A DNA stretch of 64,000 bases, taken from assembly GCA_910587685.1 (NCBI GenBank), contig CAJUMY010000002.1:62001-126000 (forward strand), given 5' to 3'. Under the pieces are notes generated by a model, which saw only the letters and a list, made by a program, of their open reading frames with translations, searched no databases and had not been told where the DNA came from. Of the stretch, positions 52,325 to 61,628 are shown piece by piece. This DNA comes from an uncultured Christensenellaceae bacterium (GTDB lineage: Bacteria; Bacillota; Clostridia; Christensenellales; UBA3700). Position numbers and translations under genes: made by a program. Within the stretch, counting starts at the first letter, position 1; every line of letters starts with the position of its first letter.

Positions 52325-53815
52325 ATGGGGAAAAAGTATATTATCGCGCTTGACGAAGGTACGACTTCAGCAAGAGCATTGGTATACGACGTCGAGTCTG
52401 AAAGGATAGTCGGCGTCGTCAATAAACCGTTCAGACAGATATATCCGCGCGCGGGATGGGTGGAACACGATCCCGACGAGATATGGTCGGAGCAGCTTGC
52501 CGCTTTGCTCGAAGTCAAGACGCTTCTCGAAATCAATTTCAACGACGTGTACGCTCTCGGCATTACTAACCAGAGAGAGACGGTCGTCGTTTGGAATAAG
52601 GAGACGGGAGAACCCGTATACAACGCGATAGTATGGCAGTGCAGACGCACTTCCGAATATTGCTCTTCTCTTATAGACGCCGGATACAGCGGTATGATAA
52701 AGGAGAAGACGGGACTCAAGATAGACGCTTACTTTTCGGCGACGAAAATAAAGTGGATACTTGATAACGTCGACGGCGCGAGAAAACTTGCCGACGAAGG
52801 CAAACTGTGCGCCGGAACGATAGACACGTTCCTAATATGGAAACTCACTGCGGGGGAGAAGTTCGTGACGGACTATTCCAACGCGTCGAGAACGCTCCTA
52901 TTTAATATACATACGCTAAAATGGGACGAGGAGCTCCTCAGGCTCTTCGGCATACCCGAAAGTATGCTTCCGAAAGTAGTGGACAGCAGTTCGAATATCG
53001 GAAAGACGGCTATTTTCGGCGATGAAATAGTTATAGGCGGTATAGTGGGAGACCAGCAGTCGGCTCTATTCGGGCAGGCTTGTTTTGAAGAAGGAATGGC
53101 TAAAAATACCTACGGTACGGGATGCTTTATGTTGCTAAACACCGGCAAAAAGTATATACCAACTAAAGAGTTATTGACGACTATAGCGTGGGGAATCGAC
53201 GGTAACGTAACTTACGCGCTCGAGGGCAGTATATTCAATGCGGGAAGCGTTGTGCAGTGGATGCGCGACGAGGTGAAGCTCATAGAGAAGGCGTCCGATA
53301 CCGAAGAGATGTGTTTAAGCGTACCCGATACGGACGGGGTATATTTCGTACCCGCGTTCACGGGACTAGGCGCTCCGTATTGGAATATGGACGCGAGAGG
53401 TACGCTCATAGGTATTACAAGAGGGATTAATAAGAATCATATAGTGAGAGCCGGTATGGAGTCAATGGCTTACAATACCAAGGCTATATTCGGCAGGATG
53501 CTCGAGGAGAGCGGTATAACGCTCAAAGAGCTTCGTTGCGACGGCGGAGTGTCTAAAGACAATTTTCTAATGCAGTTTCAGGCGGATATGCTCGGTTGCA
53601 GTACCAACAGGCAGCAGAGCACAGAATGTACCGCGATGGGCGCGGTGTATCTCGCGGGACTTGCCACGGGCGCGTTTAGTTCGCTCGAGGAGATAAGCAA
53701 TAAAGTTACGCTTATCAAAAGATTTACTCCGTCTATGCCGAAAGATGAGGTAGAGAGGCGTTATAACGGATGGAAAAAAGCCGTTAAAGTAGCAGAATAC
53801 GCCTCGAAACTCTGA
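52325..53815 (+). CDS. glpK: glycerol kinase
   Basis: GlpK phosphorylates glycerol to sn-glycerol 3-phosphate. In 496 residues it carries the N-terminal ALDEGTTSARALVY, the WRR-type glycerol site VWQCRRTSEYC, GDQQSALFGQAC and GAVYLAGLATG. The length fits GlpK. AAAGGAA precedes the ATG at 52325. It is followed after 35 nt by a lipase-like gene, which would release glycerol from monoacylglycerol and supply its substrate. Confidence 0.95.
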   Translation: MGKKYIIALDEGTTSARALVYDVESERIVGVVNKPFRQIYPRAGWVEHDPDEIWSEQLAALLEVKTLLEINFNDVYALGITNQRETVVVWNKETGEPVYNAIVWQCRRTSEYCSSLIDAGYSGMIKEKTGLKIDAYFSATKIKWILDNVDGARKLADEGKLCAGTIDTFLIWKLTAGEKFVTDYSNASRTLLFNIHTLKWDEELLRLFGIPESMLPKVVDSSSNIGKTAIFGDEIVIGGIVGDQQSALFGQACFEEGMAKNTYGTGCFMLLNTGKKYIPTKELLTTIAWGIDGNVTYALEGSIFNAGSVVQWMRDEVKLIEKASDTEEMCLSVPDTDGVYFVPAFTGLGAPYWNMDARGTLIGITRGINKNHIVRAGMESMAYNTKAIFGRMLEESGITLKELRCDGGVSKDNFLMQFQADMLGCSTNRQQSTECTAMGAVYLAGLATGAFSSLEEISNKVTLIKRFTPSMPKDEVERRYNGWKKAVKVAEYASKL

Positions 53816-53850
53816 TAAAAAGCGTAAATTATCGAATAATAATAGGGATT

Positions 53851-54789
53851 ATGATAGAAAAAGAATTTTTGGGATATAACGATTATCCTATTAGAGTATA
53901 TATTTGGGACAACGTCGACTCGCCTAAGGGCGTAGTCCAGATAGTGCACGGCATGGCTGAGCACGCGGGACGTTACGACGACTTTGCCAATTTTTTGAAT
54001 ACAAAAGGTTATATCGTCGTGGCGGACGATCATAGAGGACACGGCAAGACGGCTAACGGAAAGCTCGGCATCGTGCCCGACGGAGACTGTTTCCACGATA
54101 CGGTGCAGGATCTTATCGCCATTACTTACGAGGCTATTTCGGCGTATAAACTTCCCGTTATGCTGTTTGGACACAGTTACGGGTCGTTCCTCTCGCAGGC
54201 GTATATTCAAAAGGCGAGCGACATTATCAACGGCGTAGTTCTTTGCGGTTCGGCAAGACAGCCGTCGTCGCTTGTAAATATCGGATCGCTCGTTTCGAAT
54301 ATTCAAAAGTCTATACTTGGTAAAGATAAGCCCGCGAATATGGTGAAGAATCTTACGTTCGGAAGCTATAATAAGAAATTTAAGAAAGAAGGAAGCCCAA
54401 ACGCGTGGCTTTCCGTCAATAAAGAAAATTATATTGCTTTCGACGACGATAGGCTGTCGGGACAGACTATGAGTTTGGGATTCTATACGTCTTTCTTCAA
54501 GGCGCTCAAGAAACTCTATACTAAGAATAGTCTTTCGGGTATTCGCAAATCTCTTCCGATATATATTACGAGCGGAGACAGCGATCCGGTCGGCGGGTTC
54601 AGCAAGTACGTTGATTCGCTTTTCAATACGTATATATCGGCGGGTATCGAGAACGTATCGGTAAAACTTTATCCCGAGCTTCGTCACGAGATACTCAACG
54701 AGAAGGAAAAGGATACGGTCTACGAAGATATACTTGCATTTATAGACAAGTGCAACGCTCTTCAGAACGCTAAGAGCGAGACGGTATAA
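53851..54789 (+). CDS. alpha/beta hydrolase of the monoacylglycerol lipase type
   Basis: This 312-residue serine hydrolase of the Hydrolase_4 family has an HGMAEHAGRY oxyanion motif near residue 36, DDHRGHGKT, the nucleophile elbow GHSYGS near residue 109, an acid in the SGDSDPVGG segment and the catalytic His in LRHEILNE. The pattern matches lysophospholipases and monoacylglycerol lipases. No signal peptide is present. AGGGATT precedes the ATG. Immediately downstream of glpK, it may release glycerol for it. Confidence 0.88.
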   Translation: MIEKEFLGYNDYPIRVYIWDNVDSPKGVVQIVHGMAEHAGRYDDFANFLNTKGYIVVADDHRGHGKTANGKLGIVPDGDCFHDTVQDLIAITYEAISAYKLPVMLFGHSYGSFLSQAYIQKASDIINGVVLCGSARQPSSLVNIGSLVSNIQKSILGKDKPANMVKNLTFGSYNKKFKKEGSPNAWLSVNKENYIAFDDDRLSGQTMSLGFYTSFFKALKKLYTKNSLSGIRKSLPIYITSGDSDPVGGFSKYVDSLFNTYISAGIENVSVKLYPELRHEILNEKEKDTVYEDILAFIDKCNALQNAKSETV

Positions 54790-54848
54790 GATAAGTTTTG
54801 GCGATTTATCGCTTTAATTTCTAATTTTTAGCTTATTTTAATGATTCG

Positions 54849-54874
54849 TTCAACCGAAATTTGTTTCGGTTGAA
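54849..54874 (+). other. strong stem-loop without T-run after the hydrolase gene
   Basis: A perfect 11-bp stem TTCAACCGAAA with its complement around a TTTG loop. No T-run follows, so termination is doubtful. The long gap 54790-55456 otherwise holds the direct repeat and promoter of parE listed below and nothing else I recognise. Confidence 0.5.
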
Positions 54875-55093
54875 GGTTTCGTGTTGTTTTAAGTCTAGAA
54901 TATGGCTATTTGTCAGCCGAAGTTTTATTATGGTATAGATTTGCCGAACTTATTCTCATGATGACCTGCTTGACACTATGTATATCACATTGTTACGGTT
55001 TCGAAAAATGCAGTCTTTATCTAAATAACTTGAATTTTTAATACGCGTGGGCGGCGTTTGAGACGAATATGAGGTATATCAGAAGTCCCAATC

Positions 55094-55123
55094 TATAATT
55101 ATTCATATGAATGTATAATTATT
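55094..55123. repeat. short direct repeat upstream of parE
   Basis: TATAATTATT occurs at 55094-55103 and again at 55114-55123 (period 20 bp, with TTCATATGAA in the first spacer). It is A/T-rich, so it may be coincidental or a protein site. Confidence 0.3.
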
Positions 55124-55213
55124 TACAAATGTGTTTTTAGAGCGTTTTTTACGGCGTTTTTCGATATTTTATTCATTTTCTCGAATGAATTGCTTTATTT
55201 TTATTTTAACGCG

Positions 55214-55222
55214 TGATATAAT
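55214..55222 (+). promoter_or_regulatory. extended -10 promoter of parE-parC
   Basis: TGATATAAT (TG plus TATAAT at 55217-55222) is an extended -10; the -35 at 17-bp spacing is only TTTATT. The leader would be about 230 nt. Confidence 0.6.
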
Positions 55223-55456
55223 ATATACAATCGCAAAAATACGGTTTCGGCGATAATATCGCTTTTGCCGCGTTATAGAAGCGGCTTACGGCTCCGGCGC
55301 GACGAAAAAGGTACGCGTTTCGGCATCGGAAACGTTGTTTTTATGCGAAATGCGATAACGGCGGAGCAAAAAACGTAATGAGTAAGATCGATTTCGATTT
55401 TGCGTATTGATAATATGCCTAAGACGATAGATATCGAGAGAAGAACGGAGGAAGGT

Positions 55457-57418
55457 ATGAAAGAAGAGTATAGCGCCGAGCGGTTACAGGTTCTTGAAGG
55501 ACTAGAAGCCGTCAGGGTCAGACCGGGTATGTATATAGGAACTACCGGTTCAAAGGGAATGCACCATATACTTTGGGAGATAGTCGATAACAGTATCGAC
55601 GAAGTTGCCAACGGTTACGGCGAAAAGATAGATATAACTATCCATAAAGACAATAGCATCACCGTACGCGACGACGGACGAGGCGTTCCGCCGGATATTC
55701 ACAAGGAGTACGGCATATCGGGTATCGAACTGATATTTACGAAACTTCACGCAGGCGGTAAGTTCGGCAATGATAACTATACGTTTTCTGGCGGACTTCA
55801 CGGAGTCGGCGCGTCCGTTACTAACGCTCTGTCCAAATGGCTGACAGTCGAAGTATATAAAGGCGGAGTCAAGTATACTCAGAAGTTCAGGAGCTATACG
55901 GACGAAAAGGGCAAGATGAAGTGCGGAGAGGCGTACGGCGGACTCTTGAAGGAGCCGTGCGAATCGAAGGAAAGGGGCACGGGCGTAACGTTCCTTCCGG
56001 ACGAAGAGGTGTTCAAGAAGGAGAAGTTCAGTTTCGATATTATCAACAGAAGGATAAGAGAGCTTGCTTTCCTCAATTCCATGTTGATAGTTACTCTTAC
56101 CGACGAGCGCGAGGTAGAGCCTGACGGCGAGTTTAAGAGCGTAAGGTATCATTTCGGAGGCGGACTTTGCGACTTCGTGAAATATCTTGACAGCAACAAG
56201 ACGTGCATATACGCAGACCCGATATATATCGTCAAGGAAAAGCCGAAGTTCAGACTGGAGCTTGCGATACAGCACACCGACGGATATAACGAAAATATAT
56301 GTTCATACGTCAACAACATCCCGACGCCGGAGGGAGGAACTCACGAGACGGGATTTAAGGTGGCGTATACCAAGGTACTCAACGATTACGGCAGACAAAA
56401 AGGCTATATAAAGGACAAGCAGGCTAATTTTGACGGCGAAGATTTCAGAGAGGGCATGACGGCGGTCCTATCGATAAAGATGCAGAACGTGCAGTTCGAA
56501 GGACAGACCAAGACCAAGCTCGGCAATCCCGAAATAAGAACGGAAGTCGATAGCATTGTCAGCGAATGTCTCTTCGAATACCTTGTAAAGGCGAAGAAGG
56601 AGCTTCTCGACAAACTTTACGACAAAGCGGGACAGGCGGCGAGAGCGAGAGAGTCCGCGGTAAAAGCCAAGCAGCTTTCGAGACAGAAGAATCAAGTTTC
56701 CAACAATACGCTCGTAGGCAAGCTGTCCGCTTGTACGGGCAGGGATTATTCTAAGAACGAGATATTCATAGTCGAAGGAGATTCGGCGGGCGGTACGGCA
56801 AAGCAGGGACGCGACAGGTCGTTCCAAGCTATTTTGCCGCTTCGCGGAAAGCCGCTCAACGCAGAGAAAAAGAGGATAACCGAGATACTTGCCAACGAAG
56901 AGATAATCTCGATAATCAACGCTCTCGGAGCGGGATTCGACGACTCGTTCAAAGAGGAGAATCTGAAATACGATAAAGTCATCATCCTTGCCGACGCCGA
57001 TCAGGACGGAGCGCATATAAGAGCGATACTCTTGACGTTCTTCTATAGGTATATGAAGGATTTGGTTTCGCAGGGGCACGTCTATATCGGTATGCCGCCG
57101 CTTTATAAGATAACTACCAAGACGAAGACCGTATACGCGTACGACGACGATGAACTTAGAGAGGTCCTCAAGGAAGTGGGTTCGAGATACGAACTTCAGC
57201 GTTTCAAGGGACTGGGCGAGATGAGCGCCGAACAGCTTTGGGAGACTACGATGTCGCCGGAGTCGAGGACTATGATGCGAGTTACGATAGACGATGTCGC
57301 GGAGGCCGACAGAATGATATCGACGCTCATGGGAGACAATATCGAGGCGCGTAAGAGCTATATCAACGAAAATGCCAATTTTAACAAGGTGGACACTTTC
57401 GAAGAGATAGGGGGATAA
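55457..57418 (+). CDS. parE: topoisomerase IV subunit B (ParE)
   Basis: The 653-residue type IIA topoisomerase ATPase subunit has the GHKL site (DNSIDEVANGYG, DDGRGVP, GGLHGVGASVTNALS), a transducer with QTKTKLGNPE and a TOPRIM domain EGDSAGGTAKQGRDR with the DADQDGAH acidic triad. Its partner gene, 3 nt downstream, has ParC-type C-terminal blades, so this is ParE rather than GyrB. GGAGG at 55447-55451 selects the ATG at 55457; an upstream TTG at 55400 has no ribosome site. No dnaA, recF or dnaN is nearby, against a gyr locus. Confidence 0.85.
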   Translation: MKEEYSAERLQVLEGLEAVRVRPGMYIGTTGSKGMHHILWEIVDNSIDEVANGYGEKIDITIHKDNSITVRDDGRGVPPDIHKEYGISGIELIFTKLHAGGKFGNDNYTFSGGLHGVGASVTNALSKWLTVEVYKGGVKYTQKFRSYTDEKGKMKCGEAYGGLLKEPCESKERGTGVTFLPDEEVFKKEKFSFDIINRRIRELAFLNSMLIVTLTDEREVEPDGEFKSVRYHFGGGLCDFVKYLDSNKTCIYADPIYIVKEKPKFRLELAIQHTDGYNENICSYVNNIPTPEGGTHETGFKVAYTKVLNDYGRQKGYIKDKQANFDGEDFREGMTAVLSIKMQNVQFEGQTKTKLGNPEIRTEVDSIVSECLFEYLVKAKKELLDKLYDKAGQAARARESAVKAKQLSRQKNQVSNNTLVGKLSACTGRDYSKNEIFIVEGDSAGGTAKQGRDRSFQAILPLRGKPLNAEKKRITEILANEEIISIINALGAGFDDSFKEENLKYDKVIILADADQDGAHIRAILLTFFYRYMKDLVSQGHVYIGMPPLYKITTKTKTVYAYDDDELREVLKEVGSRYELQRFKGLGEMSAEQLWETTMSPESRTMMRVTIDDVAEADRMISTLMGDNIEARKSYINENANFNKVDTFEEIGG

Positions 57419-57421
57419 ACA

Positions 57422-59878
57422 ATGGCTAAGATAAAGAAAGAGATAGTTGACAATTCGAGAATACTCGAGATGAATATAGAAGACGTAATGCACAATTCGA
57501 TGATCCCTTATTCGGAGTGCGTTATTCTCGACAGAGCTTTGCCGAGAGTTGAGGACGGGCTGAAACCCGTTCAGCGAAGAATACTTTATTCGATGAGCGA
57601 ACTGGGAGTTACTCCCGACAAACCTTACCGTAAAGCGGCGCGTATAGTCGGAGACTGTATGGGTAAGTATCATCCTCACGGCGACACGTCCATATACGAC
57701 GCTATGGTCAGGATGGCTCAGCCGTTCAATATGAATATGCTGCTAGTCGACGGACACGGCAACTACGGCTCGGTCGACGGCGATTCGCCTGCGGCTATGC
57801 GTTACACCGAGGCGAAACTCGCGCCTCTTGCAATGGAGCTTCTTAAGGATATAGACAAAGATACCGTCAAATGGTCGCTCAACTTCGACGATACGCTCAA
57901 GGAGCCGGATATGCTTCCCGGCAGATTCCCAAATCTCCTTGTCAACGGTTCGAACGGTATCGCCGTAGGCGTTGCGACGAATATTCCTCCGCACAATATC
58001 TGCGAGACTATCGACGGCGTCGTTTCGTTCATCGACAATTCGAGGATAACGCTCGACGAGATGATGAAGATAATCAAGGCTCCCGATTTCCCGACAGGCG
58101 GCTACATCGTTGCGGGCGAGGGACTACGCAAGGCTTACGAAACGGGCAAGGGAAAGATAACGATAAGGGCGAAGATAGACATCGAACGCGAGCGTTCGGG
58201 AAAGTCCACCATCGTCATCACAGAGCTTCCGTATCAGGTCAATAAGGCGGCGCTTCTCTTGAAGATAGCAGAGCTTCGCGAGAAGAAGAAGGATCTTTAC
58301 GGCGCGATAAGCGACGTCGTGGACGAGTCGGACAGGACGGGAATGCGGGCGGTCATACGCGTTAAAAAGGACGGTAACGTCGATAAGATATTGGCGAATC
58401 TTTTGAAGTCGACTTCGCTTCAGACGTCGTTTTCAATCAATATGATAGCCATTGCGAACGGAAAGCCGCAACAGTTAGGCCTGCTCGACATCATCCGTCA
58501 TTACGTGGAATATCAGAGAAATATAATATATAAAAGAACGCAGTACGATCTTGCCGTCGCAAAGGCGAGAGTGCATATCCTCGAAGGTCTGATTATAGCT
58601 ATCGAGAACATCGAGGAGATAATCAAGATAATCAAGAATTCTAAGAGCGTCACCGACGCGAAACAACAGCTTCGCGAGAGATACGCTCTGTCGGAAAAGC
58701 AGGCGCAGGCCATACTAGATATGAGACTTGCCCGTCTTACGAAACTCGAGGTCGAGTCGCTCAGAAAGGAGATATTGGAGCTAAAGGCGCTCATCGCCGA
58801 ATACGAAGAGGTGCTTCAGTCCAAGAGGAAACAGCTCGCTATAGTCAGGAAAGAGATACTCGACATCAAGAGAAAGTATAAGACCGAAAGACGCAGTAAG
58901 ATAGTCGGCGACGACGGCGCTTACGAGGATATTCCCGAGCTCAATTCCGACGCGATAGACGCTAAAGACGGCGTCGTGATGCTCACCGCTTGCGGCAACG
59001 TCAAACTCGCTCCGCTCAGAAATTATACGTCGGCGAACAAAGAAGCGAAATTCTGCTCCGAGCACGAGCTCGTGAAGAAAGCGTTCGAGGCGTCTGGCAA
59101 CGTTGCTATGTACGCGTTCACTAATCTTGGCAATACGCTCAAGTTTTCGCTTAAGGAGCTTCCCGAAGAGAAGTGGAAGTCGAGAGGGCAGAGTTTGCAG
59201 AAGCTGTATATAGATTCTCCCAGAAACGAGAAAATAATCGCATTGTTTACTGAGAAGGAGCTTAAGGATAAAGAGCTTATATTCTTCACGCGTCTCGGTA
59301 TGGTCAGGAGAACGCCGTCGAGCGAAGTCATGATAGAGAAGAAGTATTATCAGTCGATGGCGATAAAGAATCCCGAAGAGCTCGTCGCTGTCGAGATATT
59401 CGATCCTGCAAAACGTATGCTTTACGTGACGAAGCAGGGAATGAGTCTCAAGGCGATGACCGACGATATACCGCTCCAGAGCAGGAAGTCGATAGGCGTT
59501 AAGGGCATCATGCTTTCGGAAGGCGATTCGGTAGCGCTTGCGGCGCAGACGGACGACGAAGGCGAGGTTATCGTAGTGACGGATACCGCGTATTCGAAGA
59601 GAGTCATCATAGGACTTCTCGAGGAGTCTAAGCGTTACAGAAAGGGAGTTAAGATAGAGCCGCTCGGGGGAAGACAGGGCGACGCCGTAGTATTCGCATC
59701 GACAGTCAAGATGCCGTACGAGATAGTCGCGTATCTAAAGAACGGAGAGAACGTCAGCGTCAATTCCGAAGACGTCGCTATAGACGAAAGAACCAACAAG
59801 GGCGCGCAGATAGTCAAAACGCGTGAAAAGGTAGCTCACGTTTACGCTCATACGTACGAGCTCGTCAAAATAAAATAG
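57422..59878 (+). CDS. parC: topoisomerase IV subunit A (ParC)
   Basis: In 818 residues the DNA-cleaving subunit has the QRRILYSMSELG motif, catalytic Tyr128 in AAMRYTEAKL and a C-terminal region with six blade-like repeats. The GyrA box (QRRGGRG type) is absent, and the segment FTNLGNTLKFSLKELPEEKW, followed by SRGQSL, matches the ParC pattern (ELPDIRWKDLGQ). The quinolone-region loop reads HPHGDTSIYD, with Thr89 where GyrA and ParC usually have Ser. It is 3 nt from parE, so both are co-translated. Confidence 0.85.
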   Translation: MAKIKKEIVDNSRILEMNIEDVMHNSMIPYSECVILDRALPRVEDGLKPVQRRILYSMSELGVTPDKPYRKAARIVGDCMGKYHPHGDTSIYDAMVRMAQPFNMNMLLVDGHGNYGSVDGDSPAAMRYTEAKLAPLAMELLKDIDKDTVKWSLNFDDTLKEPDMLPGRFPNLLVNGSNGIAVGVATNIPPHNICETIDGVVSFIDNSRITLDEMMKIIKAPDFPTGGYIVAGEGLRKAYETGKGKITIRAKIDIERERSGKSTIVITELPYQVNKAALLLKIAELREKKKDLYGAISDVVDESDRTGMRAVIRVKKDGNVDKILANLLKSTSLQTSFSINMIAIANGKPQQLGLLDIIRHYVEYQRNIIYKRTQYDLAVAKARVHILEGLIIAIENIEEIIKIIKNSKSVTDAKQQLRERYALSEKQAQAILDMRLARLTKLEVESLRKEILELKALIAEYEEVLQSKRKQLAIVRKEILDIKRKYKTERRSKIVGDDGAYEDIPELNSDAIDAKDGVVMLTACGNVKLAPLRNYTSANKEAKFCSEHELVKKAFEASGNVAMYAFTNLGNTLKFSLKELPEEKWKSRGQSLQKLYIDSPRNEKIIALFTEKELKDKELIFFTRLGMVRRTPSSEVMIEKKYYQSMAIKNPEELVAVEIFDPAKRMLYVTKQGMSLKAMTDDIPLQSRKSIGVKGIMLSEGDSVALAAQTDDEGEVIVVTDTAYSKRVIIGLLEESKRYRKGVKIEPLGGRQGDAVVFASTVKMPYEIVAYLKNGENVSVNSEDVAIDERTNKGAQIVKTREKVAHVYAHTYELVKIK

Positions 59879-59935
59879 TATCGAGTCGGCAGACTCGTAA
59901 AGGCGTCGATATTATCGGACGCGGAAGGAGGCATG

Positions 59936-61483
59936 ATGGTCAACGATGATAGGCTGGTGTTGGTATTCGACGCCGGCACGCAGAGTACTCGAGGTTTTCT
60001 CTTCAACAGGAAGGGAGACATAGTCGCTAGCGCCAAGACCAAGAATCATATATCGGACGAGTCGGATATTCCCAACCGTCACGAAAAAGACGCCGAGGAA
60101 TATTGGCGTGAAATATCGCGTGTTTCGCTTGAGCTCAAGGAGATCTCCGGCGATAACTGGGATAAGGTGATAGCGGTATCGGTGACTATGCTGAGAAACT
60201 GTTATCTGTGCGTCGACAAAGACGCAAAACCTTTGAGACCCGTTATCACGTGGCTCGATCAAAGACTTGCAAAATTCGATAATCCGTACAGACTGGCAAA
60301 CAGGATGTTATACGGTATAGCTGGAATGAAGGCGACTTCGATAGCTCAGTACGAGACGTCGTTCGCTAACTGGATAAAGCAAAACGAACCTGAGATATGG
60401 AAGAAAACCTATAAATTCGTACCCATATCGGCTTACATAAACTACAAGTTCACGGGACGGCTCGTCGATTCCAAGGGCAACACGCTCGGACGTATTCCTT
60501 ACGACTACAAAAAGAGGACGTGGATGAGCGAAAAGAATATAAGATTTCCGGTATTCGGCGTAGACAGATACAAGTGCGGCGACATTGTCGAGCCGTGCGA
60601 GAGACTGGGCTACGTTACCGCGGAGTGCAGCAGACTCACGGGGATAAAAGAGGGATTGCCCGTCATAGCGACCGGCTCGGACAAAGCCTGCGAGGCTATA
60701 GGCTCGGGAGTTGTGGGAGACGAGATAGCGTCGCTTTCCTTTGGAACTGCGGCTTGCGTTCAGATGACGGTAGACAAACATATCAATCCTCAGCCTTTTA
60801 TGCCTTCGTTCACTGCGGCGGCGCCCAATATGTTCAATCCCGAGATACAGATGTTCAGAGGATTTTGGATGATAACTTGGTTCAAGGAACAGTTCGCGGA
60901 CGCTGAGCGTAAGATAGCCGACGATATGGGCGTACCTACGGAAGTGCTTCTCGACGAAATGCTCAACAAGGTTTCCGCAGGCTCTAACGGACTCATACTC
61001 CAGCCCTATTGGGGACCGGGGCTCATTGTGCCGAGAGCAAAAGGCTCGATAATAGGATTTTCCGACGTTCACACGAAGGCGCATATCTACAGGGCGATAA
61101 TAGAGGGGCTCGGTTACGCGCTTTACGACGGACTTAAAGAAATAGAGAAGAGAGGACGTTATAACGTTAAAAGGATAGCCGTATCGGGAGGAGGCTCGAC
61201 GAGCGACGCGATATGTCAGATAGCCGCCGATATATTCGGAAGAGAGGTCGTAAGGACGCACACGTCGGAGACCAGCGGATTGGGCTCGGCGATAGTGACT
61301 TTCCTTGCAATGGGCGAGTATAAGGACATATACGAAGCCATTGACAATATGGTAAGAGTGAGAGACGTGTTCAAACCGAATATGGAGAATAACAAGCTCT
61401 ATATGAATATCTACGGAAAAGTGTATTCAAAACTGTATACGAATCTAAGGCGTCTTTTTGAAAAACTGTATAATATAGTTTAG
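59936..61483 (+). CDS. FGGY-family carbohydrate kinase (YgcE-like)
   Basis: The 515-residue FGGY kinase has the N-terminal FDAGTQSTRGFLFN phosphate loop, TWLDQR, the TGSDKACEAIGSG segment and the C-terminal VSGGGSTSDAICQ motif. The substrate is a sugar or polyol that cannot be named. AAGGAGG at 59925-59931 is 4 nt from the ATG at 59936; the ATG at 59933 is only 1 nt away. It is followed by an FAD-oxidase-family gene, a pairing like E. coli ygcE-ygcU. Confidence 0.88.
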   Translation: MVNDDRLVLVFDAGTQSTRGFLFNRKGDIVASAKTKNHISDESDIPNRHEKDAEEYWREISRVSLELKEISGDNWDKVIAVSVTMLRNCYLCVDKDAKPLRPVITWLDQRLAKFDNPYRLANRMLYGIAGMKATSIAQYETSFANWIKQNEPEIWKKTYKFVPISAYINYKFTGRLVDSKGNTLGRIPYDYKKRTWMSEKNIRFPVFGVDRYKCGDIVEPCERLGYVTAECSRLTGIKEGLPVIATGSDKACEAIGSGVVGDEIASLSFGTAACVQMTVDKHINPQPFMPSFTAAAPNMFNPEIQMFRGFWMITWFKEQFADAERKIADDMGVPTEVLLDEMLNKVSAGSNGLILQPYWGPGLIVPRAKGSIIGFSDVHTKAHIYRAIIEGLGYALYDGLKEIEKRGRYNVKRIAVSGGGSTSDAICQIAADIFGREVVRTHTSETSGLGSAIVTFLAMGEYKDIYEAIDNMVRVRDVFKPNMENNKLYMNIYGKVYSKLYTNLRRLFEKLYNIV

Positions 61484-61628
61484 AGGTATGGGAATTGTCG
61501 TATTCGGAAAACTATACCGTCGTTTAACGCAATAAAAATGGTCTATATAATAACTTGAAAAATATGAAACCTAAACGCGTTCGGAGCATTAGGGTCGAAC
61601 GCCGAGGTTTTGAGGAAGCGGGGATCGT

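Noticed and set aside
56468..57679. Long (403-residue) open frame antisense to parE
   Set aside because: Shadow of a real gene: frames opposite to coding sequence stay open because of the codon composition; parE has all motifs.
55457..59878. gyrB-gyrA assignment
   Set aside because: The C-terminal domain lacks the GyrA box and matches the ParC blade pattern; no dnaA, recF or dnaN nearby.
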